From NCBI RefSeq assembly GCF_031877795.1, contig NC_133938.1, positions 13,734,920-13,798,919 of the forward strand: 64,000 bases of DNA. The letters are read 5' to 3'. Positions within the stretch are counted from its first letter, which is position 1; every line of letters starts with the position of its first letter. Positions 1 to 13,100 of this stretch are shown piece by piece. The notes beneath the pieces were generated by a model. That model made no database searches and was not told the origin of the DNA. It worked only from the letters and a program-made list of their open reading frames with translations. The position numbers and the translations under genes are program-made. This stretch comes from Strix aluco (Eukaryota > Chordata > Aves > Strigiformes > Strigidae).

Positions 1-1752
1 ATCCGCACCCGCCATCCTCCCACTACTGAAAAGCTTCTTTAAATCTGATGTGAAGAGTGAGGGTATATTTTTTTCTGTGGGGTTCTTTTGGTTTGTTTGG
101 GGGGTTTTTTGTGACCAACATGAGATCTTCACAGTTGCTTATTTGGCTGCAAAATCTTGATTTTACTCCATCTAGGTAGTGAAAGTAAATGGTATTTCCC
201 AGAGAGAGATTTCTTGCTGGTGCTAGGTTGGAGTGGCCACAAGCTCTCTTTCCTTATGGTCTTTTCAGGCAGGTAAGTCTGCCTGAACCACCTGTTGACC
301 CACATGCACCCCAGGTTTAACATTATACACACTAGCCAAATGCATACCATTTGCCTAGGCAGTAAGGCTGTCTCACATGTCAGTCGAGCTGAAGTCTGAT
401 CGCTGAATTGTACAAGGACAAAAGAAAACTTTGAAGAAGCTTCACAGGAGCAGAACAAAACTGTGGCAGGTGGGAGGGAAAGAAAAAAAGCAGCACCACA
501 AATTCTCAGTGGCTAAGTATGCCATTGCAGTGGACAGCACTAGAAACGTTCAGCCTATGATACCTTGACTAGAAAGAAAGCAGAGAAGATGGGTTGGAGC
601 ATGCTGCTGTAGATACTTGAACAGGAAAAACTGTCTTGGGCTCAGGTGTCATTAGGAATGTTTATTCATTACATAAATGTATTTATGAGGAAATAATAAG
701 ATGCTTATAAAGATGTTTTAAAACTAGAGTTCTAAAGATGTGCATCTGAACTAGTTTACAAACTAATTGAAATAAATACACCATCTGCCATAGCTGAGGA
801 GATACTGTTTATAAGACAAAGGGGAAAAAAAGCAGACAGTCCCCTCCCCCACAATTTTCCCTTGAAAATTGTCCAAAGAGGGAAAGAAAAAAAAAAATCT
901 AATTAGCAAAGATTTACATTAGAGCTAATGTAGGAATTAATTGGAATAACAGTCAACTTGGATTAATTAAACAACAATGTCAATGTTTTATCCAGACAGC
1001 AAAGTGGAGACATAGAACCAGCAAGTCAAAAATATGGGAGATAACAGCAGGGTAATAAAAGAGGCAAAGCCAAGTTAAATTTGGCCTATAAAGTTAAAGA
1101 GAAAAATAAAAAACAGATGCAAAGATAAATTTGGGGGATGTTCCAATATCCAAAACTTAGATAATTATTGCCAGTCACTAAAAAAACACCACACAAAAAA
1201 ATCCCCACCAACCAAAAAAAACCCTTTTTAATCAGAGCAACATGAAAAGTAAAATCTTAATCACAATGTATGATTTTATCATTCTTAACTAATGTGATAC
1301 CCTGTATCACATCCAGAGAATTGTCATACATAACAAAATTACTGGGAGCATTATTCCACCCTATCCTCTACGGAAGTTTCATAAAACATAGCCATACTTG
1401 GCTTTTGTTGGGGCTGAAACCGAAGCAGAAAGTTTTTCGGGAATCTTTCTGCACTTTGAATCAGAGACCAGCTCCCTACTTAATCTTAAATGTGGTGTTT
1501 AAAGCTTAGTCAGTGTAACCAATTTCCTCTGCAGAATCCTTGTCATATTCTGGCTGATGTACCAAAGCTGATAAGGGTTTAAGCTCAATGTGAACAAGAC
1601 CAGCTTTTCAACTGACACTCTGAAGATATTATTACCACCTACACTTACAGGTAAAACAGTATCAGCTGCAGACACTAGCTTCTTGTGCATACAAAAAAAC
1701 CCCTAAACTACATCACAAAACCCAAAACTCTTTATTTGTTCAAGGTATGTCA

Positions 1753-1850
1753 GACATTGAACGACTTGATCTAACTTTGAATTTAACCCTGCTCTGGTAG
1801 AGGGTTTTATCATATGAGGTCCCTTCCAACCTCAATTATGCTACAATACC
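1753..1850 (+). mobile_element. CR1 LINE 3'-end fragment
   Basis: A degenerate GACTTGATC stretch, followed by AGGTCCCTTCCAACCTCAAT and ATGCTACAAT, resembles the conserved 3' terminus of avian CR1 retrotransposons (GAGGTCCCTTCCAACC then ATTCTATGAT). The left boundary is approximate. Confidence 0.7.
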
Positions 1851-4800
1851 TGTATTAGATATAGCTCTTTCTACAATCAGATAGACCTAGGATGAGCAGC
1901 GCTGATAATTAAAAACCCAATCAATCCAAGCACTAACTCTAAAGCTGAAGAAGGCTGCTTTCTCTGACTTTCTATGAAATGAACTCCATGTTTTCTTTAA
2001 GAGGGACAGAAACTTAGTGATGTCCCAGAACATCACATCACTCTGCCAACATGTGTTCCAGGTTGTTTTCTGATTAAAATAATCTTTCAGGGGGGAAAAA
2101 AAAAAAAAAGTGTTGAGGGTATTTTCTTGTTGTTGTGTTTAAGTAACAGCATCATTCCTATATGGTTTCACTCAGACTAAAGTCATACTTGAACAGATGA
2201 GGTGCTACTGAGAAGCCTTCAAATGCCATATTCTGAAGCTAAGGCTTATTTCTAGATGTATACATCATCCAAGTAACATTGATAGGATTGCCAAATTGAT
2301 CAAGTCCTCCAAAATCATAGCTTGAATATAAGGATAGCTTGACTGGGGTTATTTTGATTTCAATTCTGACTTCTGAGGTTCCATTGTACAGCTAAGTTTC
2401 CCCTGCAAGCACTTTTCCATGATACAGGAATAATACTTATTATGAAAATAAGGTCTAGAAATTGAAACATTTTAAAATGAATGGTGGGACTCTGTTGTAA
2501 ATCCTGCTGCTGACATTTTATGTAAATGATCATGGTATTTTGGTATATGATAAACTCATAAGATTTGGCAAGTTTAAAATAGAGACATCCCAGTCTGTCT
2601 GTATGACACTTCTGCTTTATTAATATTTCTGGCAGCAAAGCTGGTTCATGAACTGCTCATATTGCTTGTTCCTGTCCCTGCTCGCTCGCAGCGGCAGTCC
2701 TAGCTCCCTCTAGCATCATTAATTCATCTGCTTGTGATGATGTGCTCTAGGCCAGATGGGTACATTTGAATCACATGCCTAGGCTTATGGTCTTTCATAG
2801 TCTGGGGGGGGACTGGGGCATGAGGGAGAGCAGGTGTAAGAGACTCAATTTCTTAAGCTAAGATCTTTCACTGATCTGAGGCAGGCTGCAGTTAGACATT
2901 CAGAAGTGCTGCTTGGGCAGTTGTCATATACAGACCTGCATTTGATTTCTGTGCTCTGTCTAGTACCCTGGTTCCGGATACTTTCAGATACTTGCTTCCT
3001 GTTCGTGTCAGGAAGCACAAAGGGACACCAAAGGATTCAGTTTCCAAGAATAATCTCACTGACTGATACAATGTGCTTAATTTCTTAGTCTGCCATTTGT
3101 TATTAAGTTAATGAATGATCTTTAAAGGAAGATGTACTGCACTTAGCAATACTAGCATGATACAAAAGCATGCTAACATTGAAGAACTGCTGGTAGTTCT
3201 TCTACATTCTCCTACAAGTTACAGCACACTCATAATTCCTGTGGCCATTTTCTAGGCTTTAACTCTTTACCTTCATGTCATACATGAAAGTCACAAGACA
3301 ATATGATTAATCTGAACAACAGGTTACTGTGAATAAGTCTGTCACTGGTTAACACAATCTTTTTTTCCAAAATAAATGTAGGCAGAATAAAAGATGACAG
3401 CATACAGAAAAAATGACAAATGTTCACAAAGAATTTTACGCCTTCACAACCAAAGTGGGGACATATTTTCCTCCTCTTAACAATTGAGCCATTGGGAAAA
3501 CTTCACTACCTTTTTCAATGCCTCAAGTTTTTTCTGTTTGAAGAACAGCATAACAAATTGCAGTGAAGCCTTCTTAACTGAAAATATTTTTGTGCTAGCT
3601 TTTGTTATATTTTACATGCAGCTGTTGTTCCTTATAAACTTTGCCAAGTACATTAAATTTTTCTCATTTTTTAAAGGTTTTTTTAGAGTTCATAAATGAG
3701 ACCCTAAAAGAACTAAATACAGTTTTTTCAACACTACAAATTTATAGTAAGCCTCATGACTGCAGGGTTAATTTGTTGTTAAAAATGCTTACATAGCAGT
3801 CCTATAACTATATACCCTGAGCAGGAAGGAAGTATCTAATTAGTAAGGAAATGTACTTTCACATTTTTTCCCAGCTAAATAGCTCTTTTTTCAGTCACAT
3901 TAAATACTGGCCTTCAGAGGGAGACAAGACATTAACTAATACTTGAACTTCAGGCATGTAAATTAATACTGGCATAAATGCTGAGTATGTGTTTGACCCT
4001 CAATGCTGAATTTCCCAGCATCATTCAGCCTATTCACAGATCAGGCCAAGCAAGAACTGCAGTCTCATTCATTTGTAAGAAACCACAAGACTTGATAAAG
4101 TGGGTCATACACATTTGTCAAGCAGGCGGATGCTTTGCTACTCATCAAGGGATACTAAATTAAGAGCAGTGGCCATAAAAATTACCATTTTCAACACATA
4201 ACTTATTTAATTATGTTTTTTCCTATTTAAAAGGCTCAGCATTTTAATCTCAGCTTTGTTGGAACTCTTCTATGCAAAATAAACATGGTCAATTTTAATT
4301 AATGTTTTGAAGGCACAGTAATTCTCATTATGGTGTATGCCCTCCATATTGCATTATTCTGACAGTGTTCTCTTTTAGAATACTACACATCAACTTTTCT
4401 GAATATTTACCTGCTAAACAACCAAAAATTGTCCTGTATTGTTATTTCTAAAAAGTTTTATTTAGCATATGAAGGGACATTATGAAATTTCTGTTTCGGC
4501 TCTACATTCAGAGGAGAAACAGTTATATAAGAAACAGAATAAAGTTATATTTATAGCTGTTTTTTTTCTAATACTGTGTATATACACCAAATAAATAGGA
4601 TTAAATTACCACACTTCTAGTATATTCAGGGCCAGGAGACAGAATGTGTAAACAAGCACGTGCACACACAAACTCACTAATCCAAAAAACCAAAATAGAC
4701 CAGAAATAAAATTAATTGCCACTACAGATATTTAATAGTCTCATTATAGATAATTTGCCTATAATTTCTCTGCATCTATTTCTCTGTAGCCCCTCTTATT

Positions 4801-5519
4801 TACTCTTTGTTTTCTTTCCATCAGTGCTTTTACAAAAGAAAAGTGCTTTATTAAAGCAATAGAAAAACAACATGCAACCCACATTGGCAAGAAAATGAGA
4901 CTGTGACAAAGATATTTCTAGCTAAAATTGTAGCACAAGTGTGATTCTCACACCGTGGGCTGATAATTGTCTTTGTGAAGCTGAAATAAAAGACTCCAGG
5001 TTACAGTAGACAAAATCATTCCTTTAACACTGCTGCCTTATGACCCAATTTTTATTCTCAGCTACAGTACTGCAACTTTTCAGAAAATTATATGCTCAGA
5101 GCAATTATTTCTTAAATTAAATTCAAAAGTTAAAAGAAAGTTCAAGTCAGGAGGAGATGGTGTCAAATTCACTCTATTGTGAACTTGTTTATCTTTCTAT
5201 GAACAAATACAGGAATAAAAAAAGAAAAATCACATTTTCTAGCATCTTAAATCCACATAATAGAGCTGTGTAAGTCCCAACAATTGATAAATACAGAAGT
5301 CACATGCTTAAAAACCTTCACCGTAAAAAGGTTGGGTTTTTTATTTTGGCCTTGCCTCTTCTTTTGATTTTTCAACACTGTCTCCCTACAGGGGTGTAAT
5401 TACCTCCTGCTGCAGTAGATCTTCTGAACAGATCCATCAAAGACTGTAAAAATGCTGCTACACACCTTGAAATTTCTCCCCAAATCCTGATATTGTCACA
5501 ACAAAAATTTGCTTTCCTG

Positions 5520-6460
5520 GCTTCCCCCACCCCTAGCACCAACATGGCCCCTCAGCCCTCCCCAGCCCATTCAGCCCTCACAGGGTGCTCACCTCAGCCC
5601 TGCCAGCAGCTCTAGAAGTCACAGCCGTAGGAGCAGGATCCTTGAGAAGTAGCTTCCAGCAATTTCTGTGGTCTTCCCATCTCTCCAGGTGGGCTGGAGT
5701 GGCAGCTGCCACTCAGCAAGCGGCTGAAGAGACATTTGCTGTTTCACATGGTCAGCCTTCAGGGTGAGGAAGGAAAAGCAGCCACCTCCACTGAGGAGGT
5801 GGAACAGGGCAACCTGCAGAGCAAGGCCGTGTCCAGAACCTCTGAGATAGCCCCAGAAAAAGGGTGCTTGCCAGAGAGACATCCAAGAGAGGCAGAGTTC
5901 TGGGACTCTTGAGGTGGTGGCAGCTCTCCTGTCAAAGGACAGAGGGAAGCTTGAGGTGCCATTTCTGACAGGAGAACACCTGCAGCACTCGCCTGAGTTG
6001 CTGCCCTTCCTCTCCTGCCATCTCTGTCTCCCCACAGGCACTCAGGAAATGGGGGCACCCAGCCTGCAGCTGTGGTGAGCTGAGGGGCCAGCTGCCGGTG
6101 CCCTCTCTTCAGCCTGGGGGAAAAATCCCTTGAGCAGCTTCACCTGAGCACCCTGTGGGCTGAAACTGCCCTTCATCCCTCTGGTTGTTTGACTCTCGGC
6201 CTGATTCAGAGGTGTTTTTCCAGCTGAGTACAGTTGTGGATGTAGAAGAGCGGGTGGTGACAAGGCCTCCCTGTGCCCTTTGTTGCTGAGCACTTTCCTC
6301 TTGCACTGCCCTGCAGCACACATGAAGAGCAAGGCAGTACCACAGCTGCAGGGAATGGCATGACTGAGCCTTCCTCAGCATTCAGCAGCTTCAACACCTG
6401 GCTCTCAGTTATCAGCAGACATACCATCATGTGAGCTTTCCATCTCAAAGGGAGAGGGTG
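5520..6460. other. GC-rich, CpG-poor block of unknown origin
   Basis: About 0.9 kb is clearly richer in G and C than the flanking intron, but CG dinucleotides are scarce, so it is not a CpG island. Several overlapping open frames occur on the minus strand, none with recognisable domains, and they shadow one another. It may be an old repeat insertion. I found no convincing terminal repeats or target duplication. Confidence 0.4.
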
Positions 6461-6986
6461 CAAGCATGGTGAAATTTTGCTCTTACGTTTACCACAGTGC
6501 AGGAGGGTTTAGTTACTGGGACACCTACATCCATCCCACATAACAGAGGCAGGTTTCACTATCTCTTTGCATTTCCTTTCTATTCCATAAATGGGGGCAA
6601 AATATTTCCCTCGCAAGGATGCAGAGAACATTAGTTTGCTAATATTTGTTGCAGCTATCAAGCTGAACGTATACTGAGTCAAATACCCTTCCCTACTGGC
6701 TGTCTGTTTCATGTTTTTCCTTTACATAGTAGTGGTGTTTTAGGAACAGGTTCTCTTCTGCAAGAGATTTCACACTGTTGTGACTCCTTTGACTTCAGTA
6801 TGCATTTTTGAGTCAGCGGTGTAGTGTATTAGAAGGGAAATATATAACTTTTTCTACTGTATAGAGTGTCTTTGCGAAAAAAAATAAGCAGTCTCATCAA
6901 TTTCCTCCCATTTTCTTGGTTGCTATAGTTTGAGAAAAGGTAGATACTTCTTCTTTTCTAATTCTAGATATTTTTCCCTCACAAAG

Positions 6987-7150
6987 GTGGGCCTGGCTCT
7001 GGCAAAGGTAGCCAATGCGAACAGTTAGCCAAGAAATATGGATTTACTCACCTGTCCACTGGTGACCTTCTCCAAAATGAGTTATTGTCATTATCGGAGA
7101 GAAGTAAATTGATCAAAGACATCATGGAATGTGGTGAACCTGTGCCTGGC
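6987..7150 (+). CDS. AK5: AK5 coding exon: P-loop and NMP-binding region
   Basis: The acceptor follows a pyrimidine-rich stretch ending CACAAAG, and the donor is GGC|GTAAGC. The exon starts with the last two bases of a Gly codon and encodes the Walker A loop GPGSGKG, then [14 protein letters not shown] and an alpha-helical stretch ending in EPVPG. The codon at 7073-7075 is CAA (Gln), where adenylate kinases normally carry an AMP-binding arginine. Confidence 0.93.
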
Positions 7151-10100
7151 GTAAGCAATGGTTTTATTTGGGGTCCTAATCGTTAAACAAGGCAGTGGTA
7201 GGTAGATTGTGTAAAAGGGTGAAAATAATAGACTAGAACTGATGATTCCCATTTAAGTAAAATCAATCTGCAACTTGAGGGAGAAGTTTCCTCCTTACCA
7301 GATCTGTGGCACTTCTTTCCCCTTTCTATGCCAGCATTTCTTTACATTTCAGACTCAAATAGGCAACAAATTAGTCATGAAATCCAGTGAGACAGGTGCT
7401 GTGTTACGCATTGCAAAATGTAAGAATAGGTATGGGAAACAGAAACTTTATGTCCATTTTATAGCTTCACATTTCAGATTCAGAGCTGGTCTTCCTGGCA
7501 GCTATTCTGATTTACAATACCTGCGGCAGTTCCCTGCAGATCTGGCTGACATCCCGGAGTAGCTGGACTAAAGTTTAATGGAGACTATGAAGACAGAGTT
7601 TGTTGTTCTCAGCTGGACTTGGCTTTTACATGGCAGGTCTGCAGCCCCAACTCTTGGCAGGTCTTCAGCAAGTGCAGCTAGATCGTAGGATGTGTTAGTT
7701 AATGAAAGATACTGGGAAGTGCTGCTCAGGGGAAACTAAAAGCTGTGCTGAGGCTTGATTGTGATTGCTTTGTTCTTCGGTGTGTTTGGTCAGATGGTGT
7801 CTCTTACCACTTTCCATGTAATATAATTATATCAATGACATAGCAAAATGCACTCAGATTGGAAAATGCTGCAGCAGTACTCCAAAGCTTCACAGGTATT
7901 CACATTAATTTTGAAACTGTGAAATATTCCCAGCTATCTAGAGATCACTTTGGGAACTCTTGGATAGGTTGCAACACTAGATTTGTGTAGCATATAGCTG
8001 GTCCCGAGAGAAGAAAAAGTAGGGTGTGCAGCTACCTGCAGGACAGGAAGAACACCTGCATTCACAGGACCTGCTTTTAGCAAAACCAGTTCTCAAGGGT
8101 GTAGGACTGAAGTCAGTGTAACAAACAAAGGTATCAGTCTTTCTTATTAATTAAGCAAGTAACTCCCTTTCTTTCCAATGCAGGGTATTGTCCTAGAGCT
8201 GCTGAAGGAAGCCATGGTTTCCAAGTTAGGGGACACAAAAGGATTCCTGATCGATGGGTATCCCCGGGAGCTGAAGGAAGCAGAAGAGTTTGAGAACAAG
8301 GTGACCATATAATTGTAATGCTGTTATAACTCCTATTAAGATACGACTGTACTTCTGATGCTGCTTGGGTCCCCATCTTCAGCTGATTGTAACGGGGATG
8401 TGTAAAGAGCCAATCCAACGGTGTTGTGCTGCTGATCACTGAAACTTTGGCACCCCATCATTGTAGCAACTCTAGGTTTTGCCTTCACCTACACAGACTC
8501 TGTAATACCAGGAGAAGTAAAGGCTGATTTTACCCAAATTTAATATAAACCAGGAACAATTCACATTTAGTGGAAAGCACCATTTTTAGAATCTGTTTTC
8601 TAATTTTAGTGGATGGCTGCTATACTTCTCATGAAATCTCATCAAGCACTATTTGATGTAGGTTCATGAAAACATATATCTTCACAGTTAATATCTCTTA
8701 CTATTGAGCTGGCTCTGCTAAAGCTTGCTGCCACTTAGAAACAGCAAAACACAGATTTAATTTTTGTGATGAGTAACAGGTGGCGTAGCCATAAAAAGAG
8801 CGTTTTGCAAGTGACTGCGTGGCAGTTCAGAGAGTTATTGATTTCCGCAGCATGTGCTAAGACCTACTGAGAAGTCTCAGCTGTACATTTCTCAATCTGC
8901 AGAAAATACTCTATATAAGGCCTATGAATGAATTTGCCAGGGTTTAGGAGAAAAGAAGTGGTGAACTAGGGGAAATAGTTAAGTATCTATTCGATCATAT
9001 TACACTCCACAAATGTCCTATACAAGTTTGAAAGGCAATAAAAACTTTAATGAAATCATCTGTTTTCTCCCTGAATCTTTAGCTGCTTTGTTTAGTTGAT
9101 TACCACAAAAGCCTAGCAAGATTTAGGTATCAGAAGGTGGACAAAGTAGTGGGCAATAGGATTTGCTATAGAAGCCATACATGGAAGTGTTGATCTGTTA
9201 GTTCCTTTACTAAAGTGCAACAGACTATTAAAAAGACTTTGGAGATTTGTTTCCTTTTGTGTAGAAGGAAAAACTATTTCAGCAGTGCTGCTTTTCTGGC
9301 AGGCATACGTGTCCTGTCTTGGTGTATGCTATAAAGTAGGACTTAGAGATTGGAGTGTCCTGGACTGAGGCATTGCCAAGCAAACAAGTCTTGATGCATA
9401 CAGTGCAAAAACAGAGCCCCTTTCAGATCCTGTAGACACTGCAGCAGCAAAAGATCCTGTAGTCCTGAGCTGCCTTTCACATTTGGAATAAAATACAAGG
9501 ACCCCCAGCTGATAATTTTGAATGTGCTAAGTCATCCCTGTTGTATCCATGTATCCACTTCAGTTTTCACAGGGTGAACTTGGCTGGCTGTAAGCTACTT
9601 GGTAAGTCTGTGACGTTTTTTTAAATGAGTCATTACTGACATAATGCTTTTCAGTTTTTTCTAAAGGGCGATGAGAATTTCTTCCTACATTATAATTGAA
9701 TGAAAAGAGGTGAACATCAGGCTTTATTAATTAATGTCAGCGAAGTGCAAATGAATAATGCTACATATCTACATGATGTGTAAAAAGCATAATTGTTAAC
9801 AAAGAGCTTCTTCTCTTTAGAAGACATTGGGAATAGTGCTTATACTTAAAAGCTTGACAGCCCTCAATAGAATCAGCTATGTAAAACCACGTTATTCTCC
9901 AGCCAATTTTGCCCAATTCCTTTCTGTTATATAATTGTACTTTTACCTAGCTGTAATTCTAGAGAAGCACATGTCTCTGTTCCCTCCTCGGTCTTTCTGC
10001 TACGTGATAAGTAGAAAACAATATTAAATTATAAGTTCCACATCACCAGGTGGAAGATACCCAATAAGACAGAGTAAAGACCCAGTACACTAGACTTGTT

Positions 10101-13100
10101 TGGCTTCCTGCAGCTGTTCCCACGGCATGCATTATTTAAGCTAAATTCTGTCAGGAAAACTGTAATTTAAAAAAACCCCAACAACACAGTAGTAAAATTG
10201 CTGTACTATCTGATAGGGGCATTACGTTTACTTTTCTGCAATTTTTAACTCAGACGAATGACATTTCTGTAACATTTTGAATTCCAGAGAATAGCAACAT
10301 TGAACCTTTAAAGAGAACCATATAGATTTTTCAAAAGCAAATCAGGCCTGGTCTATCAAACAGGATACTGTTATCTGATTCTACCACTCAGTAGACTCCT
10401 TCATATCCTCATTGTCAGGTGATGATATGACTATAACTGATGAAAGCAATCATTCCTCATTTATTCTATTATAATTTAGAATAGACCATGGAATTCCTCA
10501 TGTGGAGCTTGGATGAAATAGCTTCTCACCATCCTAGTCTGATTATACAAAAAAGACATTTGTTTAAATCATTGATTAAGCCCACATCTTTTTTAACTTT
10601 TCTATCTAAGTCTGTTAAAACTGCCTCTTTGGCTTTTTAATCCCCAAACCCAATACTGCTGCTTCTAATAGCATTAGTGTTTTCTGAGCTGTGTGGAAAA
10701 AATGGATGGATAAAAGCCTGTCATTGAACTGTCCGACATAATCCCTTGGCTTCAGCTGTCTCTTAGAAAGTCATTAAGGTAGTAGAAAGGTCAACATAGT
10801 CCAGACAACCTCAGTCAAATGCAGAAGGCCTAACATAAAATATTTACCTTTGGAATATTTCTTCCTTTAAGAGCTGTCAACAGAGGTAGCAATGGCAATT
10901 TTTATATATCAGTCCTTTAGACTTTCTTTGCTGTAGCCATGGTAAAAGCATGAATTTCTAATGGTCACTAGTGTGAAGAACAATTGTCTTTTCTCAGGAC
11001 TTCTCACTCTTTCCTAAAAGGTGTTCTCCAAATCCCTTCTGGAAAGGGAAAGAATGGGAAAAAGCCCGAGAGCATCATTGAAGGATTTAATACAGAACTG
11101 CATGGAAAAATTGTCACATTACTTTTCTCTGATCCTTTAACATCTTTATTTTACTTGATAGAGTGGAGTTTATCCCTTTAGACTCAGCCCAACAGTCATT
11201 GCTCAGACAAAACCTTGTGTCAGAGAGAGCTGTGCCTGAGCAGGGTGCATGACAGAGTATATTGCAAGATTTATGCTAAATGACACACATATTTTTCAGT
11301 ATCTTGGGGAAAGAACGATGGGAATTTTTGTTTAGAACTTTTGGCTCTCTCCTAAAACACAAGGAACATTTTGCTCTTTCTTGCCAGTTCTTTTTCACCC
11401 ATAAAGTGCTGCAATATCTACAGTCAAATGTAGATAGAGACAATTATTTATTATATTTGCCAACACCTGGGAATAAAAGTAAATAAATCCATATGTATTT
11501 TCTTTATAGAAAAGGGCAGACTCTCCCTTATGACTAGTTTGGCACTAGTCAAAAAGCACTAAATGGTGGGTTTCTCATAGAATTTGGGAATTACCTATTT
11601 GAAAATAAAGAGAAATAGATCACATCCTTCCTTTATACCACACGTAGTAATGATGTAGAGTTACACTGCAAATATTGACATAAAATAGTGTGTGATGTAA
11701 AGTAATTCATAGGATGTATTTCTGTGTCTATGTCCAATAAGAAGCATTTGATGGTGTTCCTGAGCCTGTTTGTCAATATTCATTTCTGTTTCAGGTGGGC
11801 ACACTTTAATTTGGACATTTCCTTCTATTGCCTCTTGAAATTCTAAGCTATAGTTTACCACTCCCTGAATGAAAATTTACTTTTCACAGCTTGAACAAAG
11901 CAAAGGCTAGAAAAATAACTGTAAAGCATTCCATGAGTCCAGTGCTGTTTGCATCAGGCTTTTAGCAAACAGTTGCAAATAATGAACAAACTGATGATCT
12001 TCAATCCAATTACCCAGTATTTTTCAGATCATATCTCTTTTTCTCTGTGTGTGTAGAGCCCAATCAAGCACAGCCTTGATCCTGAATATTGGGATCTCTT
12101 AAGTGCTGCTACAAGGTGTTCGTTAATAAGCATAATTTCTGCATAGACAAATAGAAAAGTAATTTGCTAATAAATTCCTTGATGACTCCTTTGGTAACAT
12201 TTCTTTTTAAAATTTTCCAAACCAAATCAGTTTTACCAGGCCAGTGGTTTGAATACTTACTGTTTTTCTTTGTAGATTGGGGAACCAAAACTTGTGTTCT
12301 GCCTGGACTGCTCTGCAGAAACCATGAGCAGTCGCCTTCTGATGAGAAATCAGTGCAGTCAGCACTCTGATAATGCTGAAACCATCAGGGAAGGAATCGA
12401 AAGCTATTACCAAGCATCAAGACCTGTGATCGCATACTATGAAAGGAAGACACAGTTATGCAAGGTAAATTGCTTGACCTTTTTAATTAAATTATTGCTT
12501 TTTAGTTCCATTATATGAGCAATATTTGGAAAATACTGACACAACACCATTTATGAACTGTATTAGTTTCTGCACTTTACAGTTGGTTCTTATCTTACGC
12601 TTTCCTGGTTTGTTGCAGCTTCTACAAATTTCTGAGTTCTGCAGTACAATTTGAAAGAATAAAACCACAGGTTTATCCTGAGTCTGAGAACATATCCTGA
12701 ACCACTACCTCATCTGTATAGAATCTCTTATTAAATGTTAATGCTGGAAAGCTTTTCTTTAAGTATTAGGATTTATTCCTCTATAAGGGCTTTCAGAATT
12801 AGGATGAAAGATTATGTTAATCCAAACCCCTTTAGTTAAATTTACAAAACTGACAGTATATATCCTGAAATAAAACAGATCTGCACACAGGAAAGATCTT
12901 TCTGCTGGAATAAATGGCATAGTTAGATGAATTTCAGTGAATTACCTCAGTTTGCACCTGCTCAGGAAGTGATATTTAAAGCATTCTTTTTATTCTCTAA
13001 TCAATACTTTACAGAGAAGTAAGAAAAATTCCATCAATGCAGTTAACTGGTGTATATGCTGGCACATCTGTAAACCCATTTACATGGGTTGTTTATATTT

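Larger units (their letters stand above)
1..6986 (+). other. AK5: AK5 intron (partial)
   Basis: No exon was recognised here. The interval holds a CR1 fragment near 1753-1850, a 14-base A run at 2096-2109 and the GC-rich block at 5520-6460. The preceding AK5 exon, which must end with the first base of a Gly codon, was not found and is presumably left of the window. Confidence 0.6.

Noticed and set aside
5619..6463. Several overlapping minus-strand open frames of 85-140 codons
   Set aside because: They overlap each other in different frames inside the GC-rich block and show no domain, splice or start context.
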